Shown one piece after another: positions 17,473 to 30,595 of a stretch of 64,000 bases of DNA. Each line of letters opens with the position of its first letter. The first letter of the stretch is position 1. Origin of the DNA: Intestinirhabdus alba. Its GTDB lineage: Bacteria; Pseudomonadota; Gammaproteobacteria; Enterobacterales; Enterobacteriaceae. The DNA lies in assembly GCF_009711095.1 (NCBI RefSeq), contig NZ_WMJZ01000001.1:62001-126000 (forward strand). Reading direction: 5' to 3'. The position numbers and the translations under genes are program-made. The notes beneath the pieces are model-generated. The model did no database searches. It had not been told where the DNA came from and was given only the letters and a program-made list of their open reading frames with translations.

Positions 17473-17992
17473 CTTTTGCCTTCGGAATTGCGTGAACCCA
17501 GGGAGGACGTGCTATTTCAAGTGCCGTATTGCCTCTTTTAAAATAAAAAATTAACCATAATTTATCAAGAAAATTACATTTGTAGTTGGCGCACCTCTCA
17601 CGGCGGCTTGTTGACGTGCTGATTTGTAGCCACCGGTAAAGGATAGCCTGTCTTGGCATCAGAGAGAGGGCGCGTTTGCTACTTATGTGCCGTGAGCCGG
17701 AAAGATAAAGGCAAATCCGCTGGCTGGCGTGGAAAGGGCGACGCAGGGGACATTCAGACGGCGTAATGGCCCGGCGGTGCCGTTAACGTTTCTGCCCGGG
17801 CGCGCCGTGGGTATCAGCAGGGGCATTGCCGGCTGCGCAGCGTAATGGCGGTAACGCCGCATGGGCTTTTACCGGTTGTTTAATCCGCACAGAATGGGGA
17901 CCGTCGTTGTCCAGGAAACGCCAGAAAGCACGTCAACTGACGTGTTCAATACAACGGACGGTCGCTCTGAAAAGGGGGCTGTCACCTGACAA
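17473..17992. other. 520-bp non-coding stretch where maa would lie
   Basis: No supported ORF. The first part is AT-rich (ylaC promoter side). The right part contains a nested inverted repeat: outer arms GACCGTCGTTGT (17899-17910) and ACAACGGACGGTC (17951-17963), inner arms CACGTCA (17929-17935) and TGACGTG (17938-17944). It could form a hairpin of about 65 nt downstream of hha. Confidence 0.55.
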
Positions 17993-18211
17993 TTAGCGAA
18001 TAAATTTCCATACGGAGGAGGGGATCTTGTCGTACAGTTTGTTCATGGTCAATTCCGCAAGGCGGTGATCGGCCGCTGAGTAAAATACCGCCAGCTCGTT
18101 GTCGGATAATTCATATTTATTCTTTTCGATAACACGCTCCAGCGTGTCAATGGACTGGCAGCGTCGTAAACGCATCAAATAATCAGTTTTAGTTAATGGT
18201 TTATCGGACAT
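17993..18211 (-). CDS. hha: Hha, H-NS-associated modulator of expression and toxin of the Hha-TomB pair
   Basis: A 72-residue Hha/YmoA protein, [20 protein letters not shown] onward, nearly identical to E. coli Hha. It binds H-NS and silences horizontally acquired AT-rich DNA. It is encoded just downstream of tomB (27-bp gap). Its AT-rich targets could in principle include the accessory peptide locus in this window, which is inference. Confidence 0.97.
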   Translation of the reverse strand: MSDKPLTKTDYLMRLRRCQSIDTLERVIEKNKYELSDNELAVFYSAADHRLAELTMNKLYDKIPSSVWKFIR

Positions 18212-18238
18212 AAATCTTACCTATAATTGTAGAATTTT

Positions 18239-18613
18239 TTAGCAGGACTGACTGACAGGATTCGCTTGTGCCGCACTGACAAAGCAGCGAAACAGGCGAT
18301 TGCCGGATTTTTGCCATTTCTGTAAATCCTGTGTGTTAATACCATAGCTGCTGAACAGCATAAACGTATCATCCAGATATTCGTCAATCTGTTCAATCAG
18401 CTTATTATCTTCATTGTACTTAATCTTATAATTAAGTGCGAAGGTTGCAATATGCTCTATCAGTTCGTTAAGTTGAAGATTGATTGCCGAGGTCGGGTCA
18501 TTTACCCAGCCTTGATTACTTTCTTCAAGATTTGCAAGGCAGTCATGATACAAATTTTCACAGAGAAATCTGAGCTGAGCTATATCATGCCTTTTTGGTG
18601 AATATTCATCCAT
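18239..18613 (-). CDS. tomB: Hha antagonist/antitoxin TomB
   Basis: A 124-residue TomB (YbaJ) protein. Cys18, the residue reported to mediate oxygen-dependent Hha inactivation, is present (FLCENLYHDC). The start at 18613 gives MDEYSPKRHDIAQL; an ATG two codons earlier (18619) is possible. It is co-transcribed with hha. Confidence 0.95.
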   Translation of the reverse strand: MDEYSPKRHDIAQLRFLCENLYHDCLANLEESNQGWVNDPTSAINLQLNELIEHIATFALNYKIKYNEDNKLIEQIDEYLDDTFMLFSSYGINTQDLQKWQKSGNRLFRCFVSAAQANPVSQSC

Positions 18614-19621
18614 ACGCATCCCCTTTTTAGTGGCTTGAACAAACCGAACACCTTTCGGGATGGATACAACGACCTGGCCGGAAACTTGCGCTCTTCTTCT
18701 GATGTTTTAACTATAATCTACTCTATTAAAGATTTCATCGTCCTGGAACGAAAAATTACAATTTAATGGTCGATATGCTCTCCGTAGATTTTAGCAGACT
18801 CCAGGTGGCGTCTTCTACACTGACTTATACCTGTGAGACGCCAGCCTGCCTCTGCGTTGGCTCCGACATACCTCTGAGCCACAGTCCGGCGCGTTCACTC
18901 CGACGGGGTGATACCCTGTCCCTCGCTGAAAGCCGTCTACGGCGGAGAACCTTTGTCATATGTTTGCCGCCTTACCCTTTCGGGCCGGCGCTACGGCTGA
19001 GCAAAACGTACTGCGCCCGGTTATATCCGTAAATTATTCAGAGGCAACGTCCTGGCCGTTCTTCCTCTGCGGCCGGTCCGGCGGTATTTACCTGCTTGAG
19101 AAACTTATTAAAGAAAGATTAATGTCTTTCATTCATTACTAATGTCACTCTGTCCGGCCACCTTAAATGCAGTGAAGCGGAAGGCGCGCCGCTTATGGCT
19201 TTTGTTTTCCGTTATTCTCCGGATGGTCCGTACGCTCTGTATTCAGCGGTTTTTCGCGTTGTTGCAGGCTTGCCGCTCCGTTATCGCAGACATGGTCCGG
19301 CGGCCTGCGGTAGTTTAACGCTCTTTCTGGCGGATTTTTCGTTCGCGGGTCTGGTAGTTACCGCGCCTCATCTTTTTCAGGCGGGATAGATCATTCCGGT
19401 TATTTAGCTATATAACCTGGGGGAGGGCGTTTTGGGATAATGCTACTGATGCAGCCGCTAGCAGAAATTAAGAAAAAGAAAAGCCAGGAATAGTCCTGAT
19501 TTTTATTGAAAGAACTGAAAAAAATAAGAATCCACCAATGCTTGTCGGAATAGTCTACGGCTTGCGGGGCGATCTTTGTTATTTGAACGGTGGAAATAAT
19601 CTTACTGTTAATAAGTGTTTT
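18614..19621. other. About 1 kb without a supported gene, tomB to ERIC element 3
   Basis: The tomB promoter region is at the left (AT-rich, 18700-18765). Short open frames at 18766-19032, 18960-19142 and 19195-19389 have atypical composition and no recognisable motif or ribosome binding site. The stretch has mixed GC and looks like decayed or non-coding DNA. E. coli has a shorter interval here. Confidence 0.5.
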
Positions 19622-19733
19622 TATACCCTAAATATTTGAACGCCGCGCCGCGGCGGCCCGTCGGAGTGAGTCTTATGGATGAGACGTGTAACCAGAAGCC
19701 AACGCACGTGCAGCCTGAAGTATGACGGGTATA
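19622..19733. repeat. ERIC-family element 3 (112 bp, degenerate)
   Basis: The left end TATACCCTAAATATTTGAAC and right end GCCTGAAGTATGACGGGTATA are ERIC termini. The interior has a shortened form of the GC-rich module (GAACGCCGCGCCGCGGCGGC). It abuts the acrAB terminator. Confidence 0.8.
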
Positions 19734-19734
19734 T

Positions 19735-19758
19735 AAAAAAGGCCGCTTGTGCGGCCTT
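19735..19758 (-). terminator. Intrinsic terminator of acrAB
   Basis: The hairpin AAGGCCGC/GCGGCCTT with loop TTGT (plus-strand reading) is preceded on the plus strand by six A, so the leftward transcript ends in a U-run. An identical hairpin without a long T-run lies at 19899-19918. Confidence 0.8.
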
Positions 19759-19778
19759 GAGACTGATGACAAACCCCA

Positions 19779-19918
19779 GGCCGAACTCGTTCGGCCATAA
19801 TCACCACAAAAATAAACAAGGAAAATCAATTCATTGATTTCCGGCTGCTAACCACAAAGAGGGAAAAACCACGTTTTTCCCTCTTTGTCATCAACCTGAA
19901 GGCCGCTTGTGCGGCCTT
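19779..19918. repeat. Cluster of three hairpins downstream of acrB
   Basis: From left: GGCCGAA-CTCG-TTCGGCC (19779-19796); a perfect 15-bp stem ACAAAGAGGGAAAAA / TTTTTCCCTCTTTGT with a 5-base loop (19854-19888); and AAGGCCGC-TTGT-GCGGCCTT (19899-19918), a copy of the terminator stem at 19735-19758. They probably stabilise or terminate the acrAB mRNA. Confidence 0.75.
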
Positions 19919-19925
19919 ATATCTA

Positions 19926-23078
<3,153 letters not shown>

Positions 23079-23097
23079 TTAACGGCTCCTGTTCAGG

Positions 23098-24291
23098 TTA
23101 AGACCTGGGTTGCTCAGGCTGTTTACCTTCGGCGGCCTGCTGGTTACTCTCCGCGGACGCTTCCTGCACCTTCACCTGCGCGCCAGGACGCACTTTTTGC
23201 AGACCGGTGACGATAACGCGATCGCCGGGCTTCAGCCCGTCGGTAACCAGCCACTTATCGCCGATAGCCTTCGCGGCGACGATTTGGCGGGACTCTACTT
23301 TGTTGTCAGCGCCCACGACCAGCGCGGTCGCCTCGCCGCGCGGCGAACGGGTGACGCCCTGCTGTGGCACCAGCAGGGCGTTAGGGTTCATCCCCTCTTC
23401 CAGGCGCGCGCGGACGAACATGCCCGGCAGCAGAGTGCGCTGCGGGTTGGGGAAAATCGCGCGCAGGGTGATGGAGCCGGTGGTCTGGTCGACGGTGACG
23501 TCAGAGAATTCCAGGGTTCCCGTCTGGGGAAATTGAATGCCGTCGCTGGTGATAAGTTCAACTTTCGCTTTGCCGTTTTCCTGCTTTAGCGTGCCGTTGG
23601 CCAGCTCCTGCTTCAGGCGCAGGAAGTCATTGCTCGACTGGGTGACATCCACGTAGATAGGGTCGAGCTGCTGTACGGTGGCCAGCGCGGTAGCCTGGCC
23701 GTTTTGCACCAGCGCCCCTTCGGTGACGGACGACTTGCCGATGCGGCCGCTGATAGGTGAGGTGACCTTGGTGTAGGCGAGGTTAATGCGCGCGGTTTCC
23801 ACCGCGGCTTTGGCGGCGACGACGGCGGCGTTCGCCTGTTGGGCGTCGGCCAGCGCCTGGTCATATTCCTGTTTGCTGATGTAGCGGGTGCCCAGCAGCT
23901 TCTGATAACGGCTGACGGTCACCTGGGCGAGGCTTGCCGCCGCCTGGGCTTTAGCCAGATCGCCTTTAGCGCTGGCGTAGCTGGCCTGATAGGTTGCAGG
24001 ATCAATCTGATAGAGAGACACCCCCGCTTCGACGTCGCTGCCCTCGGTGAAATTACGCTTCAGGATAATGCCGCTGACCTGAGGGCGAACTTCCGCAATG
24101 CGAAAAGCGCTGGTGCGGCCCGGAAGCTCAGTTGTTATCTGCAGAGGTTCGGTTTTTAGCGTTACAACCCCAACTTCGGGCATCTGCTGGCCCCCATGCT
24201 GGGCCTGTTTGTCGTCACATCCTGTTAGCGCTAAGCTGCCTGAGAGCATCAGAACGATCGCCAGAGGCGTAAACCCTCTGTTTTTGTTCAT
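23098..24291 (-). CDS. acrA: Periplasmic adaptor lipoprotein AcrA
   Basis: A 397-residue membrane fusion protein with lipobox LTGC (Cys25), lipoyl, hairpin, beta-barrel and membrane-proximal domains. It bridges AcrB and TolC. The ATG at 24291 gives MNKNRGFTPLAIVLML; the 12-codon upstream extension of the frame is not family-like. It is divergent from acrR over a shared operator. Confidence 0.98.
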   Translation of the reverse strand: MNKNRGFTPLAIVLMLSGSLALTGCDDKQAQHGGQQMPEVGVVTLKTEPLQITTELPGRTSAFRIAEVRPQVSGIILKRNFTEGSDVEAGVSLYQIDPATYQASYASAKGDLAKAQAAASLAQVTVSRYQKLLGTRYISKQEYDQALADAQQANAAVVAAKAAVETARINLAYTKVTSPISGRIGKSSVTEGALVQNGQATALATVQQLDPIYVDVTQSSNDFLRLKQELANGTLKQENGKAKVELITSDGIQFPQTGTLEFSDVTVDQTTGSITLRAIFPNPQRTLLPGMFVRARLEEGMNPNALLVPQQGVTRSPRGEATALVVGADNKVESRQIVAAKAIGDKWLVTDGLKPGDRVIVTGLQKVRPGAQVKVQEASAESNQQAAEGKQPEQPRS

Positions 24292-24380
24292 ATGTAAACC
24301 TCGAGTGTCCGATTTCAAATTGATCAATGGTCAAAAGTCCACAAACCCATTGCTGCGTTTATATTATCGTCGTGCTATGG

Positions 24381-24404
24381 TACATACATTCACAAATGTA
24401 TGTA
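24381..24404. promoter_or_regulatory. AcrR operator between acrA and acrR
   Basis: A 24-bp inverted repeat, TACATACATT-CACA-AATGTATGTA, lies between the divergent acrA and acrR starts. It is the known AcrR binding site in E. coli in inverted central orientation. Confidence 0.92.
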
Positions 24405-24432
24405 AATCTGACGCCTGTAAATTCACCGACAT

Positions 24433-25074
24433 ATGGCACGAAAAACCAAACAACAAGCGCTTGCAACACGTCAACATATTCTTGATGTGGCTCTGCATTT
24501 GTTCTCGCAACAGGGCGTTTCCGCAACCTCGCTCACGGAGATTGCAAAGGCGGCTGGCGTTACCCGCGGCGCAATCTATTGGCATTTCAAAAATAAATCG
24601 GATTTATTTACTGAAATATGGGAGCTGTCAGAGTCCAGTATTGGTGAGCTGGAAATTGAGTATCAGGCAAAATTCCCTGACGATCCACTCTCAGTGCTAA
24701 GAGAAATCTTAGTTCATCTGCTTGAAGCTACCGTAACCGAAGAACGTCGCCGCCTGCTGATGGAAATTATATTCCACAAATGCGAATTTGTCGGCGAAAT
24801 GGCCGTCGTGCAGCAGGCGCAGAGCAGGCTCTGTCTGGAGAGCTACGACCGCATTGAGCAGATATTAGCGCACTGCATCCAGGCAAAGATGCTGCCCGCA
24901 GATCTGCTCACCCGCCGCGCGGCGGTCATTATGCGCGGCTTTATCTCGGGCATTATGGAAAACTGGCTGTTTGCACCGCAGTCCTTCGACCTGCATAAAG
25001 AGGCCCGCAGCTATGTCGCTATTCTGCTGGAAACCTATCAACATTGTCCAACGCTTCGCGCCCCTAAGGTCTGA
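24433..25074 (+). CDS. acrR: TetR-family repressor AcrR
   Basis: A 213-residue TetR-type repressor. The N-terminal HTH ([20 protein letters not shown], residues about 32-51) is intact and the ligand-binding domain is full length, so the gene appears functional. It represses acrAB and itself through the adjacent operator; drugs such as rhodamine 6G relieve repression in E. coli. Confidence 0.97.
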   Translation: MARKTKQQALATRQHILDVALHLFSQQGVSATSLTEIAKAAGVTRGAIYWHFKNKSDLFTEIWELSESSIGELEIEYQAKFPDDPLSVLREILVHLLEATVTEERRRLLMEIIFHKCEFVGEMAVVQQAQSRLCLESYDRIEQILAHCIQAKMLPADLLTRRAAVIMRGFISGIMENWLFAPQSFDLHKEARSYVAILLETYQHCPTLRAPKV

Positions 25075-25195
25075 AACTGTACCCCAGGAATTCTCCGGGA
25101 CTGTTTCGTTGTCTCTATTTTGTCTGTGGTTGCCGTGATATTCTGGAGGAATGACTAGTTTCGGTCATTTTTCTGGTGTAGAAACCTCCATTATT

Positions 25196-28100
25196 ATGAC
25201 AACGTCGCCATTTTATCGCCGTTTCCGGCCGTCGCTTTTGATCCTCTTCCTCTTTTTTCTGCTGACGCTGTGCGGCCAGGCGACGGTTTTTGCCCGTATG
25301 CAGGGCAGCGGCGATCTGCCGTCGAAGGCGGATGTGCAAAGTCAGCTGGATATCCTGGATAAGCAAAAGGCGCTGGCCGCCAGCGATAAGCCGGTGCGCC
25401 AGGATCTGCTTGAAACCCTCGCCACGCTGGAAAACATCGATCGGGTAAAAGAAGAGACCGCCCAGCTGAGGCAAAAGGTGGCCCAGGCTCCCGATAAGAT
25501 GCGCCAGGCGACGGAGGCGCTGGCCGCCCTCAGCGATGTGGATAATGACGACGAGACGCGAAAAACGCTGCGCCAGCTGTCGCTACGCCAGCTGGAGCTG
25601 CGCGTGGCGCAGGTGCTGGACGAACTGCAGAATGCGCAGAACGATCTCGCGACCTACAACAGCCAGCTGGTGTCGCTGCAGACCCAGCCGGAGCGGGTGC
25701 AGAATGCGATGTTCGCCGCTTCGCAGCAGATGCAGCAGATCCGTAACCGACTCGACGGTGCCAGCGCGGACGAGAGCGCGTTACGCCCCAGCCAGCAGGT
25801 GCTGTTGCAGGCGCAGCAGGCGTTGCTGAACGCGCAGATTGACCAGCAGCGCAAAAGCCTTGAAGGCAATACGGTGCTGCAGGATACCCTGCAAAAGCAG
25901 CGTGACTACGTGACTGCTAACAGCAATCGCCTGGAGCATCAGCTGCAGCTTCTGCAGGAGGCGGTAAACAATAAGCGACTGACGCTGACTGAAAAAACGG
26001 CGCAGGAGGCAATGACGCCGGATGAAACGGCGCGGATTCAGGAAAACCCGCTGGTAAAGCAGGAGCTTGAGGTTAATCAGCAGCTGAGCCAGCGTCTGAT
26101 TACGGCCACCGAAAACGGTAATATGCTGATGCAGCAGAACATTAAGATCAAAAACTGGCTCGACCGCGCCCTGCAGTCAGAACGCAATATTAAAGAACAG
26201 ATCGCCGTGCTGAAAGGCAGCCTGCTGCTGTCGCGTATCCTCTACCAGCAGCAGCAGACCCTGCCTTCGGCGGGCGAACTTGCCGATATGACCAACCGAA
26301 TTGCCGACCTGCGCCTGGAGCAGTTTGAAATTAATCAGCAGCGCGATGCGCTGTTTCAGAACGACGCCTTCGTCGCCCGGCTGGAAGAGGGGCACGCCGA
26401 CGAGGTCAACGCTGACGTTCACGACGCGCTGCTGCAGGTGGTGGATATGCGTCGCGAGCTGCTGGATCAACTGAACAAACAGCTGGGCAATCAGCTGATG
26501 ATGGCGATTAACCTGCAGATCAACCAGCAGCAGCTGGTGAGCGTCTCAAAAAACCTCAAAGAGATCCTGACCCAGCAAATTTTCTGGGTGAACAGCAATC
26601 GGCCGATGGACTGGGACTGGATCAAGGCTTTTCCCGACACGCTGAAGGAGCAGTTTGCGGCAATGAACATCACTGTCAACTGGCAAAAGGCCTGGCCGGC
26701 ACTATTTATTGCTTTTCTGGCGGGCCTGCCGCTGCTGCTTATCGGGGGGCTGATCCACTGGCGGCTGGCGTGGCTAAGGGCGTACCAGCAAAAGCTGGCT
26801 GCCGCCGTCGGCTCGCTGCGTAACGACAGCCAGCTCAACACCCCGAAGGCGATTCTGATCGATCTGATCCGCGCGCTGCCGGTGTGCCTGACGATCCTCG
26901 CCATCGGCCTGATTCTGCTTACTCTGCAGCTTAATATCAGCGATCTGCTGTGGGCCTTCAGCAAGAAACTGGCGATCTTCTGGCTGGTTTTCGGCCTGTG
27001 CTGGAAAGTGCTGGAAAAAGAGGGGGTGGCCATTCGCCACTTTGGTATGCCGGCGCAGCTGACCGGCCACTGGCGTCGGCAGATCGTGCGCATCAGCCTC
27101 GCCCTGCTGCCGCTGCACTTCTGGTCGGTGGTCGCCGGGCTCTCCCCGCTGCATCTGATGGATGACGTACTGGGCCAGTCGATGATTTTTCTCAATCTGC
27201 TGCTGATCGCCGGTCTGATGTGGCCCATGTGCCGCGACAGCTGGCGCGATAAGGAGTCCCACGGCCTGCGGCTGCTGACGGTGACCGTCCTGTCGATTGT
27301 CCCCCTTGCCCTGATGGCCCTCACCGCCACCGGCTACTTCTATACCACGCTGCGGCTGTCGGGGCGCTGGATCGAAACCGTCTATCTGGTCATCGTCTGG
27401 AACCTGCTCTACCAGACGGTGCTGCGCGGCCTGAGCGTGGCGGCCCGGCGCATCGCCTGGCGTCGGGCGCTCGCCCGCCGCCAGAACATGGTGAAGGAGG
27501 GGGCGGAAGGGGCGGAGCCGCAGGAGGAGCCGGGCATCGCGCTGGAGCAGGTTAACCAGCAGACCCTGCGCATCACGATGCTGCTGATGGTTGCCCTGTT
27601 CGGCCTGGTGTTCTGGGCTATCTGGTCCGATCTTATCACCGTGTTCAGCTATCTCGACAGCATTACGCTCTGGCACTATAACGGCAGCGAAGCCGGCTCG
27701 CCGGTGGTGAAAAACGTGACCCTCGGCCGCCTGCTGTTTGCCATTATTATCCCCATCGTCAGCTGGGCGCTGATCCGCAATCTGCCGGGGCTGCTGGAGG
27801 TGCTGATCCTGTCGCGGCTGAAAATGCGTCAGGGGGCCTCTTACGCGATTACCACCATTCTTAACTACATTATTATCGCCGTGGGGGCGATGGCGGTGTT
27901 CGGCGCGCTCGGCGTCTCATGGGATAAGCTGCAGTGGCTGGCGGCGGCGCTGTCGGTCGGTCTTGGGTTCGGCCTGCAGGAGATCTTCGGCAACTTTGTC
28001 TCTGGTCTGATCATACTTTTCGAACGCCCGGTGCGCATTGGCGATACGGTCACCATTGGTGCCTTCTCCGGCACGGTCAGCAAGATCCGCATCCGGGCCA

Positions 28101-28558
28101 CCACCATCACCGACTTCGACCGCAAGGAGGTGATCATCCCGAATAAAGCGTTCGTTACCGAGCGTCTGATTAACTGGTCGCTGTCGGACACCACCACCCG
28201 GCTGGTGATCCGCCTCGGCGTGGCCTACGGCTCAGATCTGGATAAGGTGAAGCAGGTGCTGCTGCAGGCGGCGATGACCCATCCAAAAGTCATGCATGAC
28301 CCGCAGCCGGCGGTCTTTTTCACCACCTTCGGGGCCAGCACGCTGGATCACGAGCTGCGCCTGTACGTGCGCGAGCTGCGCGATCGCAGCCATACGGTGG
28401 ATGAGCTGAACCGGACCATCGATCGCCTGTGCCGGGAAAACGGGATTGATATTGCCTTCAACCAGCTGGAAGTGCATCTGCATAATAAGCAGGGCGATGA
28501 GGTAACCGAGGTGAAGCGCGAGATGAAGGGCGACGATCCGGCACCCGCCGCCGATTAA
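25196..28558 (+). CDS. mscK: Potassium-dependent mechanosensitive channel MscK (KefA)
   Basis: With the start at 25196 (MTTSPFYRRF) the protein has 1120 residues, the size of E. coli MscK. An in-frame ATG at 25151 has a GGAGG only 1 base upstream, too close to serve. It has a signal peptide, a large periplasmic coiled-coil domain (to about 470), about 11 membrane helices, and the MscS-like pore and beta domain near the C-terminus (GVSWDKLQWLAAALSVGLGF, then FERPVRIGDTV). It opens on hypo-osmotic shock. Confidence 0.95.
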   Translation: MTTSPFYRRFRPSLLILFLFFLLTLCGQATVFARMQGSGDLPSKADVQSQLDILDKQKALAASDKPVRQDLLETLATLENIDRVKEETAQLRQKVAQAPDKMRQATEALAALSDVDNDDETRKTLRQLSLRQLELRVAQVLDELQNAQNDLATYNSQLVSLQTQPERVQNAMFAASQQMQQIRNRLDGASADESALRPSQQVLLQAQQALLNAQIDQQRKSLEGNTVLQDTLQKQRDYVTANSNRLEHQLQLLQEAVNNKRLTLTEKTAQEAMTPDETARIQENPLVKQELEVNQQLSQRLITATENGNMLMQQNIKIKNWLDRALQSERNIKEQIAVLKGSLLLSRILYQQQQTLPSAGELADMTNRIADLRLEQFEINQQRDALFQNDAFVARLEEGHADEVNADVHDALLQVVDMRRELLDQLNKQLGNQLMMAINLQINQQQLVSVSKNLKEILTQQIFWVNSNRPMDWDWIKAFPDTLKEQFAAMNITVNWQKAWPALFIAFLAGLPLLLIGGLIHWRLAWLRAYQQKLAAAVGSLRNDSQLNTPKAILIDLIRALPVCLTILAIGLILLTLQLNISDLLWAFSKKLAIFWLVFGLCWKVLEKEGVAIRHFGMPAQLTGHWRRQIVRISLALLPLHFWSVVAGLSPLHLMDDVLGQSMIFLNLLLIAGLMWPMCRDSWRDKESHGLRLLTVTVLSIVPLALMALTATGYFYTTLRLSGRWIETVYLVIVWNLLYQTVLRGLSVAARRIAWRRALARRQNMVKEGAEGAEPQEEPGIALEQVNQQTLRITMLLMVALFGLVFWAIWSDLITVFSYLDSITLWHYNGSEAGSPVVKNVTLGRLLFAIIIPIVSWALIRNLPGLLEVLILSRLKMRQGASYAITTILNYIIIAVGAMAVFGALGVSWDKLQWLAAALSVGLGFGLQEIFGNFVSGLIILFERPVRIGDTVTIGAFSGTVSKIRIRATTITDFDRKEVIIPNKAFVTERLINWSLSDTTTRLVIRLGVAYGSDLDKVKQVLLQAAMTHPKVMHDPQPAVFFTTFGASTLDHELRLYVRELRDRSHTVDELNRTIDRLCRENGIDIAFNQLEVHLHNKQGDEVTEVKREMKGDDPAPAAD

Positions 28559-28620
28559 GGCCCCGGCGCGACGGAGCGTAAACCCGCTGGCCCGATCCGG
28601 CCCCGCCGGACAGGAAGCGC

Positions 28621-28800
28621 TTACTTCGTTTCGCGCCCGTAGCCCTGGCGGCCTGCCGACGAAGGCGGCCGGCGTTCATAATCGCGGCGGACGATTTCCA
28701 GCGCTTTCAGCACCGTATCGGGTGCCACCTCGTGCTCCTCTAACAGCATAATCAGATCGACGGCCAGCTTGACCTCATCGGGGGCGGTTTCAAGGGACAT
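28621..28800 (-). CDS. rsmS: Small protein RsmS (YbaM, DUF2496)
   Basis: A 59-residue ORF too short for most gene finders: [20 protein letters not shown], then [20 protein letters not shown] and a basic tail. It corresponds to E. coli YbaM/RsmS (53 residues), which lies at the same place next to priC. Its molecular role is unclear; the name comes from pleiotropic regulation in Pectobacterium. The C-terminal tail ([15 protein letters not shown]) differs from E. coli. Confidence 0.9.
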   Translation of the reverse strand: MSLETAPDEVKLAVDLIMLLEEHEVAPDTVLKALEIVRRDYERRPPSSAGRQGYGRETK

Positions 28801-28813
28801 ATCTGCTCCTGGA

Positions 28814-29341
28814 TTAACGGGTTAAGCGCGCCAGCACGCCTTCAATTTTTGCCAGCGCCCGGCGACAGCGCGTCAGCCGGCCCTCCCAGGCCACGACTTC
28901 GTTGCGCAGCGCCTGTCGACGGTCGGCGTCTGGCTCCTGGTCGAGGCGGACCTGGCGCTCCTCAAGCATTGCCGTCAGCCGACGCTCATACTCCTGATGC
29001 TGCAGGCGACGGCGCTGCCAGCGGGCCAGCCCCGGCGCGGCGCTGTCCCAGACTCTCAGCTGCCAGCTGTCGGCCTCCCGGGCGATAGCCTCCAGCTGAG
29101 AGGCGAGCTGCCCGGCCAGCCAGGCAGCCTGCGGCAGCTGCTGGCGCTCCACCGCCAGGCGCAGCGCGGCGAGATGCTCTTCGGCCTCTGCAAGACACGC
29201 CTGCAGCCGGGTGCTGCGGGTGCGAAAAAGTTGACGATCGAAGCGGGCGCTCAGGGTCGCGTGCTGCGCTATCGGCGCGCAGCGCCGGCGCAGGTCGGCG
29301 AGCCGATCTTCCAGCTTTTGCAGCAGCAGGGCTGTTTTCAC
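28814..29341 (-). CDS. priC: Primosomal replication protein PriC
   Basis: A 175-residue, all-helical, basic protein with the PriC pattern ([20 protein letters not shown] near the N-terminus). PriC reloads DnaB at stalled forks independently of PriA/PriB. It lies 13 bp upstream of rsmS, in an operon. Confidence 0.93.
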   Translation of the reverse strand: MKTALLLQKLEDRLADLRRRCAPIAQHATLSARFDRQLFRTRSTRLQACLAEAEEHLAALRLAVERQQLPQAAWLAGQLASQLEAIAREADSWQLRVWDSAAPGLARWQRRRLQHQEYERRLTAMLEERQVRLDQEPDADRRQALRNEVVAWEGRLTRCRRALAKIEGVLARLTR

Positions 29342-29410
29342 TTTGACACTCCAATGAAAATGAGAACCGTTATGCTAAAGTAGCCACTCTGTGTTCTCAC
29401 TGTATATATT

Positions 29411-29788
29411 ATGCAACGTATTATTTTAATCATCATCGGCTGGCTGGCGATAGCCTTAGGTACGCTGGGCGTGGTTCTGCCCGTACTGCCGACAACGCCG
29501 TTTATTCTGCTGGCGGCCTGGTGCTTCGCCCGTTCCTCGCCGCGTTTTCATCGCTGGCTGCTCTATCGTTCGTGGTTCGGCGGCTACCTGCGCCACTGGC
29601 AGAAGCACCGCGCGATGCCGCCGGGAGCAAAGCCGCGCGCCATCGCTATCATGCTGGTGACGTTCGCCCTTTCGCTGTGGCTGGTGCAGCTGGCGTGGGT
29701 GCGGATTCTGCTGTTGGTTATTCTGGCCTGTCTGCTGCTTTTTTTGTGGCGGATACCGGTGATTGATAAAGCGCAACAAAAGAACTGA
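29411..29788 (+). CDS. ybaN: DUF454 inner-membrane protein YbaN
   Basis: A 125-residue protein with two N-terminal hydrophobic segments around VVLPVLPTTPFILLAAWCFA, the DUF454 signature, and two C-terminal helices (about 78-112). Divergent from priC, as in E. coli. Function unknown. Confidence 0.92.
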   Translation: MQRIILIIIGWLAIALGTLGVVLPVLPTTPFILLAAWCFARSSPRFHRWLLYRSWFGGYLRHWQKHRAMPPGAKPRAIAIMLVTFALSLWLVQLAWVRILLLVILACLLLFLWRIPVIDKAQQKN

Positions 29789-29931
29789 AGCCTGCTCATC
29801 GCTGTTGCAATTGTGGCCCGCAGCCAGTAAATTCGTCCGTTTTCGGGCGCAGGCGGCGAAAGGCAGAGCTATCAGAGCCTTGACTCCGCACGGGTGCGCC
29901 GTGAGCAATAGTTATCAGCAGGCATATATCC

Positions 29932-30483
29932 ATGACCGCGACTGCACAGCAGCTTGAATTTCTTAAAAATAGTATCCGCAGCGTACAGGATTACCCGAAG
30001 CCGGGCATTCTTTTCCGCGATGTGACCAGCCTGATGGAAGATCCGCAAGCCTACGCCCTTAGCATTGAGCTGCTGGTCGGGCACTATAAAAATGCCGGGA
30101 TCGCCAGGGTCGTTGGTACCGAGGCGCGCGGCTTCCTGTTCGGTGCGCCGGTGGCCCTCGGACTGGGCGTAGGGTTCGTTCCGGTGCGTAAGCCGGGAAA
30201 ACTGCCGCGTGAAACCATTGCCGAGAGCTACGCCCTGGAATATGGCACCGACCGCCTGGAAATGCACGTCGACGCCATCAGGCCCGGCGACAAGGTGCTG
30301 GTGGTGGACGATCTGCTGGCAACCGGCGGCACCATTGAAGCCACCGTAAAGCTGATCCGCCGGCTGGGTGGTGAAGTCAGCGATGCCGCATTTATGATTA
30401 ATCTCTTCGATCTGGGCGGCGAGCAGCGCCTTGCAAAACAGGGTGTTACCTGTTTCAGCCTGGTGGATTTTCCCGGTCATTGA
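29932..30483 (+). CDS. apt: Adenine phosphoribosyltransferase Apt
   Basis: A 183-residue type I PRTase converting adenine and PRPP to AMP. The PRPP motif [13 protein letters not shown] is at about 122-134, and the adenine pocket lies in [11 protein letters not shown] and GTEARGF. It starts [15 protein letters not shown], 112 bp upstream of dnaX. Full length, with no oddities. Confidence 0.97.
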   Translation: MTATAQQLEFLKNSIRSVQDYPKPGILFRDVTSLMEDPQAYALSIELLVGHYKNAGIARVVGTEARGFLFGAPVALGLGVGFVPVRKPGKLPRETIAESYALEYGTDRLEMHVDAIRPGDKVLVVDDLLATGGTIEATVKLIRRLGGEVSDAAFMINLFDLGGEQRLAKQGVTCFSLVDFPGH

Positions 30484-30595
30484 TCCAGAGCATCGCCGCC
30501 CGGCTTTAAGCCGAAGAGACAGCCTCGCCGTATCAGCGAGGTTGTGTTAGCATTCCCCCCTATGAATCCACCTTCCAGCGTTTCAGAGCCCGTCC

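Noticed and set aside
24326-24380. MarA/SoxS/Rob box upstream of acrA
   Set aside because: A sequence like the E. coli site is present (GCACGACGATAATATAAAC on the minus strand), but I could not align it to the consensus confidently enough to call it.
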